From Flavobacterium erciyesense (GTDB lineage Bacteria; Bacteroidota; Bacteroidia; Flavobacteriales; Flavobacteriaceae): a stretch of DNA of 64,000 bases. The notes under the pieces are model-generated. The model was not told the origin of the DNA, did no database searches, and saw nothing but the letters and a program-made list of their open reading frames with translations. The DNA lies in assembly GCF_018069925.1 (NCBI RefSeq), contig NZ_JAGPXB010000006.1:124001-188000 (forward strand). The letters are read 5' to 3'. The translations under genes and the position numbers were made by a program. Position 1 is the first letter of the stretch. The number at the start of each line of letters is the position of its first letter. This document shows, one piece after another, positions 36,566-45,289 of this stretch.

Positions 36566-37072
36566 TTATTTTATGTTGACTACAAAATCCCAATTTTCCC
36601 AACTTAGTACAACAGCATTCTTTTCTACAGTATAAACTAATTTCTCAGTTGTTTTTTTAGAAGCTTTTTGTTTAACCGTCACACGCAATTGATCTTCAGT
36701 TTGCTTGTATTTGTATGCTCCCCATTGTTTAGCTTCTTTGTTAAAAATGATAACAGATTCTTTTTCTGATGGTAAAACAAAAAATGAATATTTTCCTGCT
36801 GGTAGTTTTGTACCTTCTACAGTAATTTCCTTATCGGTTTCAAATGTTGTTGCATCATTTGCACCAGCACGCCATACTTGATTAAAAGGTACTAAAGCAC
36901 CCCAAATAGCTCTACCATTTACCGATGGGCTTCCATAATTAATTGTAATTGTAGCTCCATTAATTTTTCCTGTTACAGATTCTTTTGTACTTGTCGGTTT
37001 TCCTTGTGCTGAAGCCACATTAACAAGTAAAAATCCAATAATTGCAAATTGTATTTGTTTCAATAATTTCAT
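36566..37072 (-). CDS. Secreted DUF2911 family protein
   Basis: A 168-residue protein with a signal peptide (cleavage after ASAQ). The mature domain shows the DUF2911 set: ITINYGSPSVNGRAIWGALVP, in parts NYGSPSVNGR and AIWGALVPFNQVWRAGAND; then EITVEGTKLPAGKYSFF and the final VVLSWENWDFVVNI. Function unknown; a beta-rich periplasmic or outer-membrane-associated domain is expected. It stands alone with its own terminator. Confidence 0.9.
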   Translation of the reverse strand: MKLLKQIQFAIIGFLLVNVASAQGKPTSTKESVTGKINGATITINYGSPSVNGRAIWGALVPFNQVWRAGANDATTFETDKEITVEGTKLPAGKYSFFVLPSEKESVIIFNKEAKQWGAYKYKQTEDQLRVTVKQKASKKTTEKLVYTVEKNAVVLSWENWDFVVNIK

Positions 37073-37250
37073 AATAAATTAGTTTAGATTTGAGTTAAAA
37101 GTAAAACAACTTTAACTTTTTTTCATGCTTTTACGTTACTTTTATGAAAACATTAAGGATTGTACAAATTGTGTGTTTTGCCATGTGCTACCTTGCAGTA
37201 GTGTTTTTTAATTTCTTATTTTTACCATCGATTACAACACTTGAACCATT

Positions 37251-39167
37251 ATGAATTCGATAGCTGAACAAATTGCTGATTTTTTAAAAGAATATGCGCC
37301 CTTCAATTTTTTGACATTTGAGGAGTTGTCCAATATTGCAACGAATATTCGGGTAGTTAATTTGGAAAAAAATAAATCTCTTTTCCAAATAAATGATGCA
37401 TTACATGATAGTTTTTATGTAGTAGCTCAAGGTGTCATCAACTTATCTGTTATTGCTGATGCAGAGGAAACATTATTAAACAAATGCGCTCCTGGCGATA
37501 TTTTTGGCTTACGTCCTTTTTTTGCTAAAAACAATTACATGATGACCGCTAAAGCCCGCGAAGAATCGTTAGTTTATGCAATTCCCATTGCTACCTTTCG
37601 TCCTTTTGTTGCAAATAATTCCGAAGTGCTCAATTATTTATTAGAAAGCTTTGCTGTCAATACCAGAAATCCAAAAGACAAAGAAAATTTAATAGGAAAA
37701 TTAATTAGTGATAATGTTTTTTATTCTGATCAACAATCAGAAATGCAGTACTTTCAGTCGTTAAATTACAATACCTCACCACTAGTTACCAACCGCAATT
37801 GTTCGATTAAAGAAGTTGCTTTACTAATGACCGAATCATTGAAAGACAATGCGCTGGTTGTCGAAAATAGTTGGCCAATTGGTATTGTAACCGATTGTGA
37901 CATGCGCTCCAAAGTGGCTACTGGTCGCTATGAGTTGCACACACCAATAACATCAATAATGTCTTCTCCAGTTATTACAGTGGTAGAAAACATTTCGCTT
38001 GCCGAAGCACAACTTGTTATGCTCAAAAATAACGTAACTCATTTGTGCGTGACCCAAGATGGTACAGACAAGTCTGCTATAAAAGGAATTATATCTGAGC
38101 ACGATTTAATTGCAGCTCAAGCAAATAACGCTGGCGTTCTTATAAAAGAAATTAAAAGAGCTCAAAATCCGAAAGAATTAAAGCAAATCAGAAATCGTGT
38201 TACCGATTTAATTCAATCTTCTATTTCTAAAAATATCCCGTTATCACACGTTTTCAATATTACGAGCGAAATTAATCTGGCAATTATTAAAAGAAGTGTA
38301 GAACTTTCTATTTTAGATTCAGGCTCGCCTCCTGCCCGTTTTGCATGGTTAAGTATTGGAAGTCAAGGGCGAAAAGAACAGCTATTACGTACTGATCAAG
38401 ACAGTATCATTGTATTTGAAGATGTTGCTCCAGAAAAATACCGAGATGTAAAAGATTATTTTCTTCGACTTGGCAAAAAGACTACCGCTACACTTGAAAA
38501 AATTGGATTTGACTACTGTCCAAACGGACATATGGGTAGTAATATACTTTGGTGTAAATCCCTGACTGACTGGATAAAACAATATGATAATTGGATGAAT
38601 ACTCCAGGAGAGAATTCAAATGATTTAAGTAGTATCTTTTTTGATTATGAAATCACTTTTGGTGAACAAAAAATTGAGGATGCAATAAGCGATACTATCT
38701 TTAAAAATGCTAAAAACAATGCCTTGTTTTATGATTTTCTGGGAAATGATGCATTGCGAAAAAACTCTCCTTTAACGTTTTTCAAAAATTTTAATTTAGA
38801 AGAAGACGGTCCAAACAAAGACAAATTTGATATTAAAACTAAAGCATTAATGCCTTTAATTGACGGCGCACGTTTGTTCACCTTAAGTTTTGATATTCGC
38901 GGAATTAATAATACGTTTCAACGCTTTAAGCAATTGTCACTTACAGATTCCAAACATGCTGAAATTTATTTAAATTGTGCGGAGGCGTTTTTAACTTTAT
39001 CAAAATTTAGAACTTTAGAAGGTCTAAAAAATGACAACGATGGACAATTCATTAATCTTGAAGAACTTTCAAAAATTGATCGCGAAAAATTAAAAAATGC
39101 ATTAGCACCGATGCGTGAATTAGAAGAATTGATTAAAAGCAAATTTCAACTTACACAATTTTCATAA
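37251..39167 (+). CDS. cNMP-binding/CBS/DUF294 nucleotidyltransferase-like signalling protein
   Basis: A 638-residue cytoplasmic protein with four parts: a cyclic-nucleotide-binding-like domain (about 10-135, CAPGDIFGLRPFF), paired CBS domains (about 170-295), a DUF294 nucleotidyltransferase domain (about 310-440) and a C-terminal DUF294 helical domain (about 480-630). The transferase motif IGSQGRKEQLLRTDQD keeps the GS...E...DxD residues of the GlnE/GlnD type. It may modify a protein or nucleotide in response to nucleotides. In many bacteria the same gene lies beside acs or acetate uptake genes; here acs is 7 kb away. It is followed after 2 bases by an exonuclease-like gene. Confidence 0.88.
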   Translation: MNSIAEQIADFLKEYAPFNFLTFEELSNIATNIRVVNLEKNKSLFQINDALHDSFYVVAQGVINLSVIADAEETLLNKCAPGDIFGLRPFFAKNNYMMTAKAREESLVYAIPIATFRPFVANNSEVLNYLLESFAVNTRNPKDKENLIGKLISDNVFYSDQQSEMQYFQSLNYNTSPLVTNRNCSIKEVALLMTESLKDNALVVENSWPIGIVTDCDMRSKVATGRYELHTPITSIMSSPVITVVENISLAEAQLVMLKNNVTHLCVTQDGTDKSAIKGIISEHDLIAAQANNAGVLIKEIKRAQNPKELKQIRNRVTDLIQSSISKNIPLSHVFNITSEINLAIIKRSVELSILDSGSPPARFAWLSIGSQGRKEQLLRTDQDSIIVFEDVAPEKYRDVKDYFLRLGKKTTATLEKIGFDYCPNGHMGSNILWCKSLTDWIKQYDNWMNTPGENSNDLSSIFFDYEITFGEQKIEDAISDTIFKNAKNNALFYDFLGNDALRKNSPLTFFKNFNLEEDGPNKDKFDIKTKALMPLIDGARLFTLSFDIRGINNTFQRFKQLSLTDSKHAEIYLNCAEAFLTLSKFRTLEGLKNDNDGQFINLEELSKIDREKLKNALAPMRELEELIKSKFQLTQFS

Positions 39168-39169
39168 TT

Positions 39170-39766
39170 ATGTTAGACTGGTTAAAAAATATTAACAAAG
39201 AATATCCAGAATTTTGGAAATCTTACAGCTCGAAATTCGATAAAAAATCTTCCCGATATGTTATTTTGTCTACTGAAACAACAGGCTTGAATCCAGAAAA
39301 AGACGTGATATTGTCGTTGGGAGCTTTTGCTGTCAAAGATAACGCAGTGCACATCGGTGATAATTTTGAAAGTTATCTAACTCAATACAAATTTTTACAT
39401 GACAACGGCTTAACAAACGAATTCATGATGGAAAGTACTATCAAAAAAAGTAGCGAACCACAAGCCATTCAATCTTTTATAGAATATATTGAAAACGCTA
39501 TTTTAGTTGGGCATCACATTGATTTTGATGTGGCTATTATCAACGAAGCCTTAGAACGAATGGGATGCGGTAGACTCAAAAATGAAGCCTTAGACGTAGA
39601 TGTGATGCACCGTAAGCTAAATGATATTAGTGATAAAGAAACTTCTCTTGATACTCTTTGCGAATTGTATCACGTTCCCATTAGTGACCGTAACTCGGCA
39701 GCTGACGATGCTTACAAAACGGCACTACTATTTTTGAAATTAAAATCAAAGTTAAAGATCAAGTAG
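39170..39766 (+). CDS. 3'-5' exonuclease-like protein with altered active site
   Basis: A 198-residue DEDD-superfamily protein resembling the epsilon subunit of DNA polymerase III. Exo I reads LSTETTGL, where Ser34 replaces the usual first Asp while E36 is kept. Exo II is kept (GHHIDFD). In Exo III, DRNSAADDAY, the usual His five residues before the Asp is Asn. Two of the five catalytic positions are thus changed, and activity may be weak or lost. A 30-residue N-terminal extension precedes the fold. It is coupled to the DUF294 gene, a pair conserved in other phyla. Confidence 0.8.
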   Translation: MLDWLKNINKEYPEFWKSYSSKFDKKSSRYVILSTETTGLNPEKDVILSLGAFAVKDNAVHIGDNFESYLTQYKFLHDNGLTNEFMMESTIKKSSEPQAIQSFIEYIENAILVGHHIDFDVAIINEALERMGCGRLKNEALDVDVMHRKLNDISDKETSLDTLCELYHVPISDRNSAADDAYKTALLFLKLKSKLKIK

Positions 39767-39775
39767 GAAGTTAAA

Positions 39776-40273
39776 TTATAAAATTTGATCTAGCATTGCG
39801 GCTTGCCAAAATTTTCCGTGATGAGTAACTGAAATTGGGTAATCAAAACCTAATTCTTCTTTTCGAATAAAAGGTAGACCTTCTTTTTTAAATATTTTAT
39901 GGTCTTGTTTTAATTCTAAAATGGCCGAAAAATGTTTAGGATCAGTAACGGCAATTGTATAGATTTTGTCATTGTCAATCAATGTTTTAGTAAAAAAAAT
40001 TTTGTCTTTAAAATTTACCTTTCCAAATACACTTGTATCAATTGAACATTCAAACTGTATCGGATTAAAAACTCTCGTTCCTGTTTCTCGATTGAAAATT
40101 TTATAAGCCGCTTCCTTCTGGGACCATAGTTTCCAAACCATTTGCTCTTGGTCTTTCGCGGTTTCGATATAAAATTGCTCTTTGACAGAAAAAATTTTAT
40201 TCAAAAAACCGGGCCGCTGCCAGTTACTTTCTAACCTCGCAACGCTCAAATCGATTACATCGTTCCCAATCAC
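39776..40273 (-). CDS. 4'-phosphopantetheinyl transferase superfamily protein
   Basis: A 165-residue AcpS/Sfp-type enzyme that loads phosphopantetheine onto carrier proteins. The start IGNDVIDLSVAR provides the first Mg-binding Asp, and the second motif is WKLWSQKEAAYK with the conserved KEAxxK. The start codon is GTG at 40273. It lies 17 bases downstream of the ACP gene and most likely activates it. It ends the T3PKS cluster. Confidence 0.9.
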   Translation of the reverse strand: MIGNDVIDLSVARLESNWQRPGFLNKIFSVKEQFYIETAKDQEQMVWKLWSQKEAAYKIFNRETGTRVFNPIQFECSIDTSVFGKVNFKDKIFFTKTLIDNDKIYTIAVTDPKHFSAILELKQDHKIFKKEGLPFIRKEELGFDYPISVTHHGKFWQAAMLDQIL

Positions 40274-40290
40274 ATTTTCTTATTTTGCAA

Positions 40291-40548
40291 TTAATCTCGT
40301 GCTGCTAATTTTTCCTCAATGATTGCCATTGCCGCTTTTACTGTTAACATTTTCTCCATCGATTCATTATCAATAATAATATTGTATTTTTCTTCGATAT
40401 CTAAAACAACATCTACTAAGTTAGCAGAGTTAATCTTTAGATCTGCAATGAAATCAGTTTCTTCAGTTAAGTTTTCAAAAGCTTCGTTGTTAGCAATATA
40501 AGGTTTTATAATTGCTTTTAGTTCGATTATGGTTTGTTCTTTATTCAT
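40291..40548 (-). CDS. Acyl carrier protein
   Basis: An 85-residue acidic, helical carrier protein. The phosphopantetheine site is S41 in KINSANLVDVV (Asn-Ser replaces the usual Asp-Ser). The ATG at 40548 gives the standard N terminus MNKEQTIIELKAII; the frame is open for 15 further codons. It is encoded between the ketosynthase and the phosphopantetheinyl transferase, so it is a dedicated carrier for this cluster rather than the general fatty-acid ACP. Confidence 0.9.
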   Translation of the reverse strand: MNKEQTIIELKAIIKPYIANNEAFENLTEETDFIADLKINSANLVDVVLDIEEKYNIIIDNESMEKMLTVKAAMAIIEEKLAARD

Positions 40549-40589
40549 TTTTTTATTTTTTTCTCCACTAATGTAGCAAAGATTATTGA

Positions 40590-41861
40590 TCATTCGTACT
40601 TTTTAAAAACGATACATGCATTCACATCGCCAAAGCCAAAACTGGCTTTTATGGCATACTGCATATTTTTTTCTAGCTTTGTTCTTGGTATTTTTTCCTC
40701 GTCAATAAGATCTGTAATTTCAGGATGTAAATCAGCACAATTTAAATTCGGAAAAACAAAACCTTCATGCAATTGCAAAACAGTAGCCACACTCTCAATA
40801 CTACCTGCTGCTGACAAGCAATGTCCAACCATTCCCTTGAGTGAATTTATTAATGGAAAATCGTTCCCTTTCCGATTCAAGGCTTTTGTCCAATTTTCAA
40901 TTTCCAAACTGTCTTTTGAAGTTGCAGTTAAATGTCCATTTATTAAATCGATATCATTTGCTGCTACTTTTGCATCCTCTAATGCATCTACAATGCATTT
41001 TTGTACAGCAATCGCGTTTGGAGCTGTCATGGTTCCAGTTCCTCGTTGTCCGCCGGAATTACAACTGCCTCCTAAAATTTCGCCGTAAATGGTAGCGCCT
41101 CGCGCTAATGCACTTTCTAAATCTTCCAAAACTAAAGCACCAGCGCCACTTCCCGGCACAAACCCTGATGCTGTTGCCGATAATGGTCGCGAACCTGCTT
41201 CAGGATCCTGATTGTGTTTAAAAGTACACACTTTCATAGCATCAAAACCTCCCCAAATATAAGGTCCTGAGTCACTTGTACTGCCAGCTAACATGCGCTT
41301 TGCTTTACCTGTTTTGATACGTTCAAAAGCCATTAAAATTGCCTCTGTGCCAGTTGTACAAGCAGATGAATTGGTTGTCACTTGATTTCCTAAACCTAAT
41401 TTTCCGCCAAGATAGGCACTCACACCGCTATTCATGGTTTGAGCAACAGCTGTGCTCCCCAATCGACGGGTTTGCAAATCGTCTATTTTATAAATGCTTT
41501 CGCGAAATTTATCAATTCCAGATGTTCCTGTTCCAAAAATAGTTCCGCTTTCCCAGTCTGGATTTTCATTGTTTTCCATAGGTAAACCAGCATTTTTCCA
41601 GGCCTCAATACCAGCAATTACTCCGTACAGAATACCACTAGAATTAAAATTACGCAATTCAAGTTCCGTGAAATATTGCAATGCGAGTTCAGGAGAAACA
41701 GATGGTGTTCCAGCTATTTGACATGAAAATTGTAGGCGTTCCAATTTTGTATCATGCTTTATTCCTGAAATTCCATTTTTGATGGCATTTGTAAACTCAT
41801 CAAGGCCAACCCCATTTGGAGCAACAACACCTAGACCCGTGATAACAACTCTCTTTTTCAT
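40590..41861 (-). CDS. Beta-ketoacyl-ACP synthase (FabF/B-like)
   Basis: A 423-residue thiolase-fold condensing enzyme. The active-site triad is C168 (NSSACTTG), H310 (INGHLTATSKDS, with Leu-Thr in place of the usual Gly-Thr) and H347 (KGMVGHCLSAAG). It extends an acyl chain on the cluster ACP with malonyl units. The divergence around H310 suggests a specialised, not housekeeping, synthase. Its start abuts the stop of the dehydratase gene without a gap. Confidence 0.92.
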   Translation of the reverse strand: MKKRVVITGLGVVAPNGVGLDEFTNAIKNGISGIKHDTKLERLQFSCQIAGTPSVSPELALQYFTELELRNFNSSGILYGVIAGIEAWKNAGLPMENNENPDWESGTIFGTGTSGIDKFRESIYKIDDLQTRRLGSTAVAQTMNSGVSAYLGGKLGLGNQVTTNSSACTTGTEAILMAFERIKTGKAKRMLAGSTSDSGPYIWGGFDAMKVCTFKHNQDPEAGSRPLSATASGFVPGSGAGALVLEDLESALARGATIYGEILGGSCNSGGQRGTGTMTAPNAIAVQKCIVDALEDAKVAANDIDLINGHLTATSKDSLEIENWTKALNRKGNDFPLINSLKGMVGHCLSAAGSIESVATVLQLHEGFVFPNLNCADLHPEITDLIDEEKIPRTKLEKNMQYAIKASFGFGDVNACIVFKKYE

Positions 41862-42296
41862 TTATTTAGAAATTATCATTCCTGCAATTGTTCCTCTACA
41901 AACTTCTTCTTCTTTTTCATTTATCATAAGGACTTTACATTTTAATTTTCCGAATCTAAAATATATTTTTTCAGAAATAACAGTCACTTTTTCATTTGGG
42001 AAAACAGGTTTTAAAAAATCTATTTCTGTTGATGTTAAGCCTATTGAAGTACTTTTGTTAAATGAATTGTCTAATAAAAAAACACCTAAGCAAACCAATC
42101 CAATTTGCGCCATTACCTCGGTTAAAATCACACCTGGAGTTACAGGATTATTTACAAAATGACCTTTATAGAACTCTAAATTTTCATCAAATCTAAACGT
42201 TCCCTTGACACCATTTTCATCAATATGCAGAATTTCATCTACAAATAGAAAAGGTTTTGAATACGGAAGCTTGGCTAAAGTTTCATCGTTTTTCAT
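41862..42296 (-). CDS. 3-hydroxyacyl-ACP dehydratase-like hotdog protein
   Basis: A 144-residue hotdog-fold protein of the FabZ/FabA-like group. The motif LPYSKPFLFVDEI is FabZ-like but has Ser in place of the usual catalytic His (LPHRYPF). FYKGHFVNNPVTPGVILTE matches the helix motif (GHFPxxPxxPG), where the acid of FabZ is less clear. It may thus be a dehydratase or a thioesterase. It acts with the adjacent ketosynthase and ACP genes. Confidence 0.82.
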   Translation of the reverse strand: MKNDETLAKLPYSKPFLFVDEILHIDENGVKGTFRFDENLEFYKGHFVNNPVTPGVILTEVMAQIGLVCLGVFLLDNSFNKSTSIGLTSTEIDFLKPVFPNEKVTVISEKIYFRFGKLKCKVLMINEKEEEVCRGTIAGMIISK

Positions 42297-42310
42297 TGGA
42301 CTTTTATCTT

Positions 42311-43363
42311 TTAAAATTGCAATAAAATACGCTGAGCCGAAAATCCAGGACCAAAACTTAACATTAAACCCTTCTCTCCTTTTGCAGGCTGCGCATCCAT
42401 AATTTGTTCTAAAACATATAAGACAGTTGCACTTGACATATTACCGTATTGTTTCAATACCTCTTTTGTAGCGTCAATATTTTTGCCCAATCCTAAAAAT
42501 AATTCTTCTACTGTTTGAATAATTTTTTTTCCACCAGGATGAAAAATTAGATGATCGATTTCATTGATTTGAAAGTTATTTTTCTCCAAAAAAGGATGAA
42601 TGATAGCCGGAAAATGTGATGCTATAGTTTCAGGAACTTCAATATCTAAAACCATTTGTAAACCAGAATTGGTCAGTTTAAATCCCATCATATGAATGTT
42701 ATCATAAAAATGATACATCTCGTCGGCAATGATTTCTGGTCCCTCATCATCTTCGTGTGAAGATAATAATACGCAAGCAGCTCCATCACCAAAAATGGCA
42801 GCACTCACAATATTGGCCATGGAATAATCATCGAGTTGAAATGTAGCTGTTGGACTCTCCACGGCAATAACAGCCGCGCGCTTGCCAGGATTGGCTTGCA
42901 AGAAATTTTTAGCATAAATCATTCCTGAGATTCCGGCAGCACACCCCATTTCAGTAACTGGAAGGCGAACAATATCTTGGCGCAATTGCAATGCGTTTAT
43001 CAAATAGGCATCAAGAGAGGGAATCATAATACCAGTGCAACTCACCGTAATGATATAATCCAAATCTTTTGGGAGCCAATTTGCCTTTTTTAGGGCTTTA
43101 TCGAGTACTTTTTCACCTAATTGTATGACTTCACGAATGTAAATATCATTACGTTCCTCAAATGAAGTTTTGGTAAAAACTTCAATAGGATCCATAATAG
43201 AATATCGCTTATCAACAGCAGCGCCTTCAAAAATTTTCTTTACTTTTCTGATAAATCGATCGTCCTGACCAAGGAGCCAAGCATCTAAAAAAGGCAAAAT
43301 TTCTGCAGTTGTTCTTGAATATTGTGGTAGCTGCTTAGCAACTGATTTTATTTTTACACTCAT
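42311..43363 (-). CDS. Type III polyketide synthase (chalcone synthase-like)
   Basis: A 350-residue homodimeric condensing enzyme. The chalcone synthase triad is intact: C141 (TEMGCAAGISG), H275 (IFHPGGKK) and N308 (KQYGNMSSAT). The GPG-like loop near the C terminus is SFGPGFSAQ. It probably condenses a fatty acyl starter with malonyl-CoA to a resorcinol, pyrone or phloroglucinol. The ATG at 43363 overlaps the methyltransferase stop in an ATGA, so the two are translationally coupled. The cluster ACP, ketosynthase and dehydratase may make its starter (inference). Confidence 0.93.
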   Translation of the reverse strand: MSVKIKSVAKQLPQYSRTTAEILPFLDAWLLGQDDRFIRKVKKIFEGAAVDKRYSIMDPIEVFTKTSFEERNDIYIREVIQLGEKVLDKALKKANWLPKDLDYIITVSCTGIMIPSLDAYLINALQLRQDIVRLPVTEMGCAAGISGMIYAKNFLQANPGKRAAVIAVESPTATFQLDDYSMANIVSAAIFGDGAACVLLSSHEDDEGPEIIADEMYHFYDNIHMMGFKLTNSGLQMVLDIEVPETIASHFPAIIHPFLEKNNFQINEIDHLIFHPGGKKIIQTVEELFLGLGKNIDATKEVLKQYGNMSSATVLYVLEQIMDAQPAKGEKGLMLSFGPGFSAQRILLQF

Positions 43364-44070
43364 TTTTTGGTAATTATCCATTGGTATCGAAACGCCCATT
43401 TCCAGCGAATGGTATCGTTTTTAAAATTAAGCTTTTTCGAAAATTCTTCTAAATCTTCTTTTTTAAAACCTCGTAAGATAGATGTTAATCCATCTTCGCG
43501 AGACATAGCATTCAATTGAAATACAAAACACAAAGCCTGAAATAATCGATAAGCAACAGCACTGCGATGCAAATCGTTAATTACAACACCTAAGCGAGCT
43601 TGTTCATAAAACACTGCTAGTAGCCTTTCTATTTCTTGATCTTTGAAATGATGTAAAGTCAAAGTGCACAAAACAATATCACATTTTATTTCAACAAATG
43701 AAGGACTAAAAATATCTAAGCATTCGTAACTTATATTTGGATAGTTTTTTGATAAATTTTGTGCATGATTAATCGTAAATGCATTCGCATCAATTCCTAT
43801 TAATCGGAATTTAAAATTATTTTTTGTACCAAAATTAGCTAAAGACCGCAACATATCACCATTACCGCAGCCTACATCAACGATAACAATTTCTTTTTCT
43901 GAAGCAGTACTTTTTAATAGTTTTTGCACTCCCTTTAAAGTAAGCGCATTTCCTCCCAGAAGTTGATTAATAGATGCAATTTTGTCCAAAGCATCTCGAA
44001 GTATTTCACCCTCAAGTGCAAAATCATCCATGATTTCCGCTTCTTCTGTTCTGTATTTTGTTTGTATCAA
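43360..44070 (-). CDS. Class I SAM-dependent methyltransferase
   Basis: A 236-residue methyltransferase. Motif I is VIVDVGCGNGDML near residue 70; an acidic residue follows in IGIDANAF, and post-motif ILCTLTLHH-like residues (IVLCTLTLHHF) fit UbiE/phenol-methyltransferase types. The start is TTG at 44070 (IQTKYRTEEAEIMDDF), because the first ATG would remove the YRTEEAE segment; this is a judgement. It sits between the flavoprotein and T3PKS genes and probably methylates the polyketide. Confidence 0.88.
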   Translation of the reverse strand: MIQTKYRTEEAEIMDDFALEGEILRDALDKIASINQLLGGNALTLKGVQKLLKSTASEKEIVIVDVGCGNGDMLRSLANFGTKNNFKFRLIGIDANAFTINHAQNLSKNYPNISYECLDIFSPSFVEIKCDIVLCTLTLHHFKDQEIERLLAVFYEQARLGVVINDLHRSAVAYRLFQALCFVFQLNAMSREDGLTSILRGFKKEDLEEFSKKLNFKNDTIRWKWAFRYQWIITKK

Positions 44071-44073
44071 TTG

Positions 44074-45189
44074 TTAAACGGTTTTACCATGAGTTTGTTT
44101 GATTATTAGTGGCAGTAAAAACGGAAAGAAAGCAAAAATTTGAAGTAAAAAATTCGCAACTTTAGTTTTTTGCAACACATAGCCTAGTATTCGACCCATT
44201 AACAAACGAGATTTAAAATTTTTGTTCCACTCGCTTTTATAACGTTGTTCCATTGTTTCTCTTGTACAATTACCATTTAAAAAATTGTGAACTTGTTCTG
44301 AGGCAATTTTTGCACTATGCATGGCCATTGCCATTCCGTTACCACAAAGCGGATGAATCAATCCTGCGGCATCGCCAATGATTAACATGTGGTTTTCTAC
44401 ACATTTTTTCTTGACAAATGAAACTTGACTAATTGTAATGGGCTTTTCAAATTGACATATAGCTTGTTGAAAGATAGTCTTTAATATTGGATTTTTCTCT
44501 ACCCATATTTTTTGATAGTCATTTAAAGAAGGAAATTGTTTAAAAGAAGTGTCGGTTGCCAAATAACAAATATTTACTAAACCATCTTCAATACGAGAAA
44601 CTCCACAATAACCGCCTTCAAAATGATGTAAACCCACCAAATTATCTGGAAAATCAACTCGGTAATGCGCTTTTACTCCTAACCAAATATCTTCATTTTT
44701 TCTAGAGAAAACCCTACTTAATTTATTATCTAAATTTGATCTTTTGCCAAATGCTCCTAACACAATATCTGCTGAAAATGTTTCGCTGTTAGTTTGCACA
44801 ATGAATTGATTGGTTTTAAACTGTACATCGATGACAGTATCTTTATAAACCATGCAACCTAATTGCTTTGCGTATTGAAAAAGATAATTATCGAGTAACT
44901 TTCGACTAACACCGAAACCACCTAAAGGTAAATTAGTATGCAAACTTTTTCCGGATTTCAATGAAAAATGCAACTTAGTTATGTTTGATGTCTTCAAAGA
45001 ATTGATATCTATCTGTAAAGACTGTAAATACGATAGAATTTCATTAGAAATGTATTCACCGCATACTTTGTGTTTTGGAAAATCATTTTTTTCTAAAAGC
45101 ACCACTTGATGATTTTTTAAGCGAAGATCAATAGCCGAAACTAAACCAGCTAAACCACCGCCTATAATAACAACTGTTGCCTTTTTCAT
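44074..45189 (-). CDS. FAD-dependent oxidoreductase, geranylgeranyl reductase-like
   Basis: A 371-residue flavoprotein of the FAD-dependent hydroxylase/reductase family. The FAD site is VVIIGGGLAGLVSAIDL followed by VVLLEKNDFPKHKVCGE; the second FAD motif IIGDAAGLIHPLCGNGMAMA, in parts GDAAGLIHP and GNGMAMA, is intact. A C-terminal hydrophobic segment (FAFFPFLLPLII) may tie it to the membrane. It is the first gene of the T3PKS operon and probably hydroxylates or reduces the polyketide. A TATATTTG box lies 55 bases upstream. Confidence 0.9.
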   Translation of the reverse strand: MKKATVVIIGGGLAGLVSAIDLRLKNHQVVLLEKNDFPKHKVCGEYISNEILSYLQSLQIDINSLKTSNITKLHFSLKSGKSLHTNLPLGGFGVSRKLLDNYLFQYAKQLGCMVYKDTVIDVQFKTNQFIVQTNSETFSADIVLGAFGKRSNLDNKLSRVFSRKNEDIWLGVKAHYRVDFPDNLVGLHHFEGGYCGVSRIEDGLVNICYLATDTSFKQFPSLNDYQKIWVEKNPILKTIFQQAICQFEKPITISQVSFVKKKCVENHMLIIGDAAGLIHPLCGNGMAMAMHSAKIASEQVHNFLNGNCTRETMEQRYKSEWNKNFKSRLLMGRILGYVLQKTKVANFLLQIFAFFPFLLPLIIKQTHGKTV

Positions 45190-45244
45190 ATAAAGTAAAT
45201 TTACTAATTTATGTTCTTAAATGCGTGCCAAATCATTTTAAAAA

Positions 45245-45258
45245 CAAATATAATTTTG
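45245..45258. promoter_or_regulatory. Overlapping divergent -7 boxes
   Basis: CAAATATAATTTTG holds TATATTTG on the minus strand (45252-45245, for the T3PKS operon) and TAATTTTG on the plus strand (45251-45258, for the membrane protein gene). The two -7 boxes share two bases. No TTG at the expected -33 distance is clear on either side. Confidence 0.45.
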
Positions 45259-45289
45259 CAGGAAACTGTAAAAATTTTAAATTTGTCAA

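Noticed and set aside
40534..41088. 184-codon open frame on the plus strand opposite the ketosynthase and ACP genes
   Set aside because: It lies antisense to clearly conserved genes and its translation has no family features; it is a shadow of their codon pattern.
43360..44031. Methyltransferase start at the ATG 44031
   Set aside because: It would remove the YRTEEAEIMDDF segment, which looks like a genuine N terminus; the TTG at 44070, 3 bases after the upstream stop, fits the operon better.
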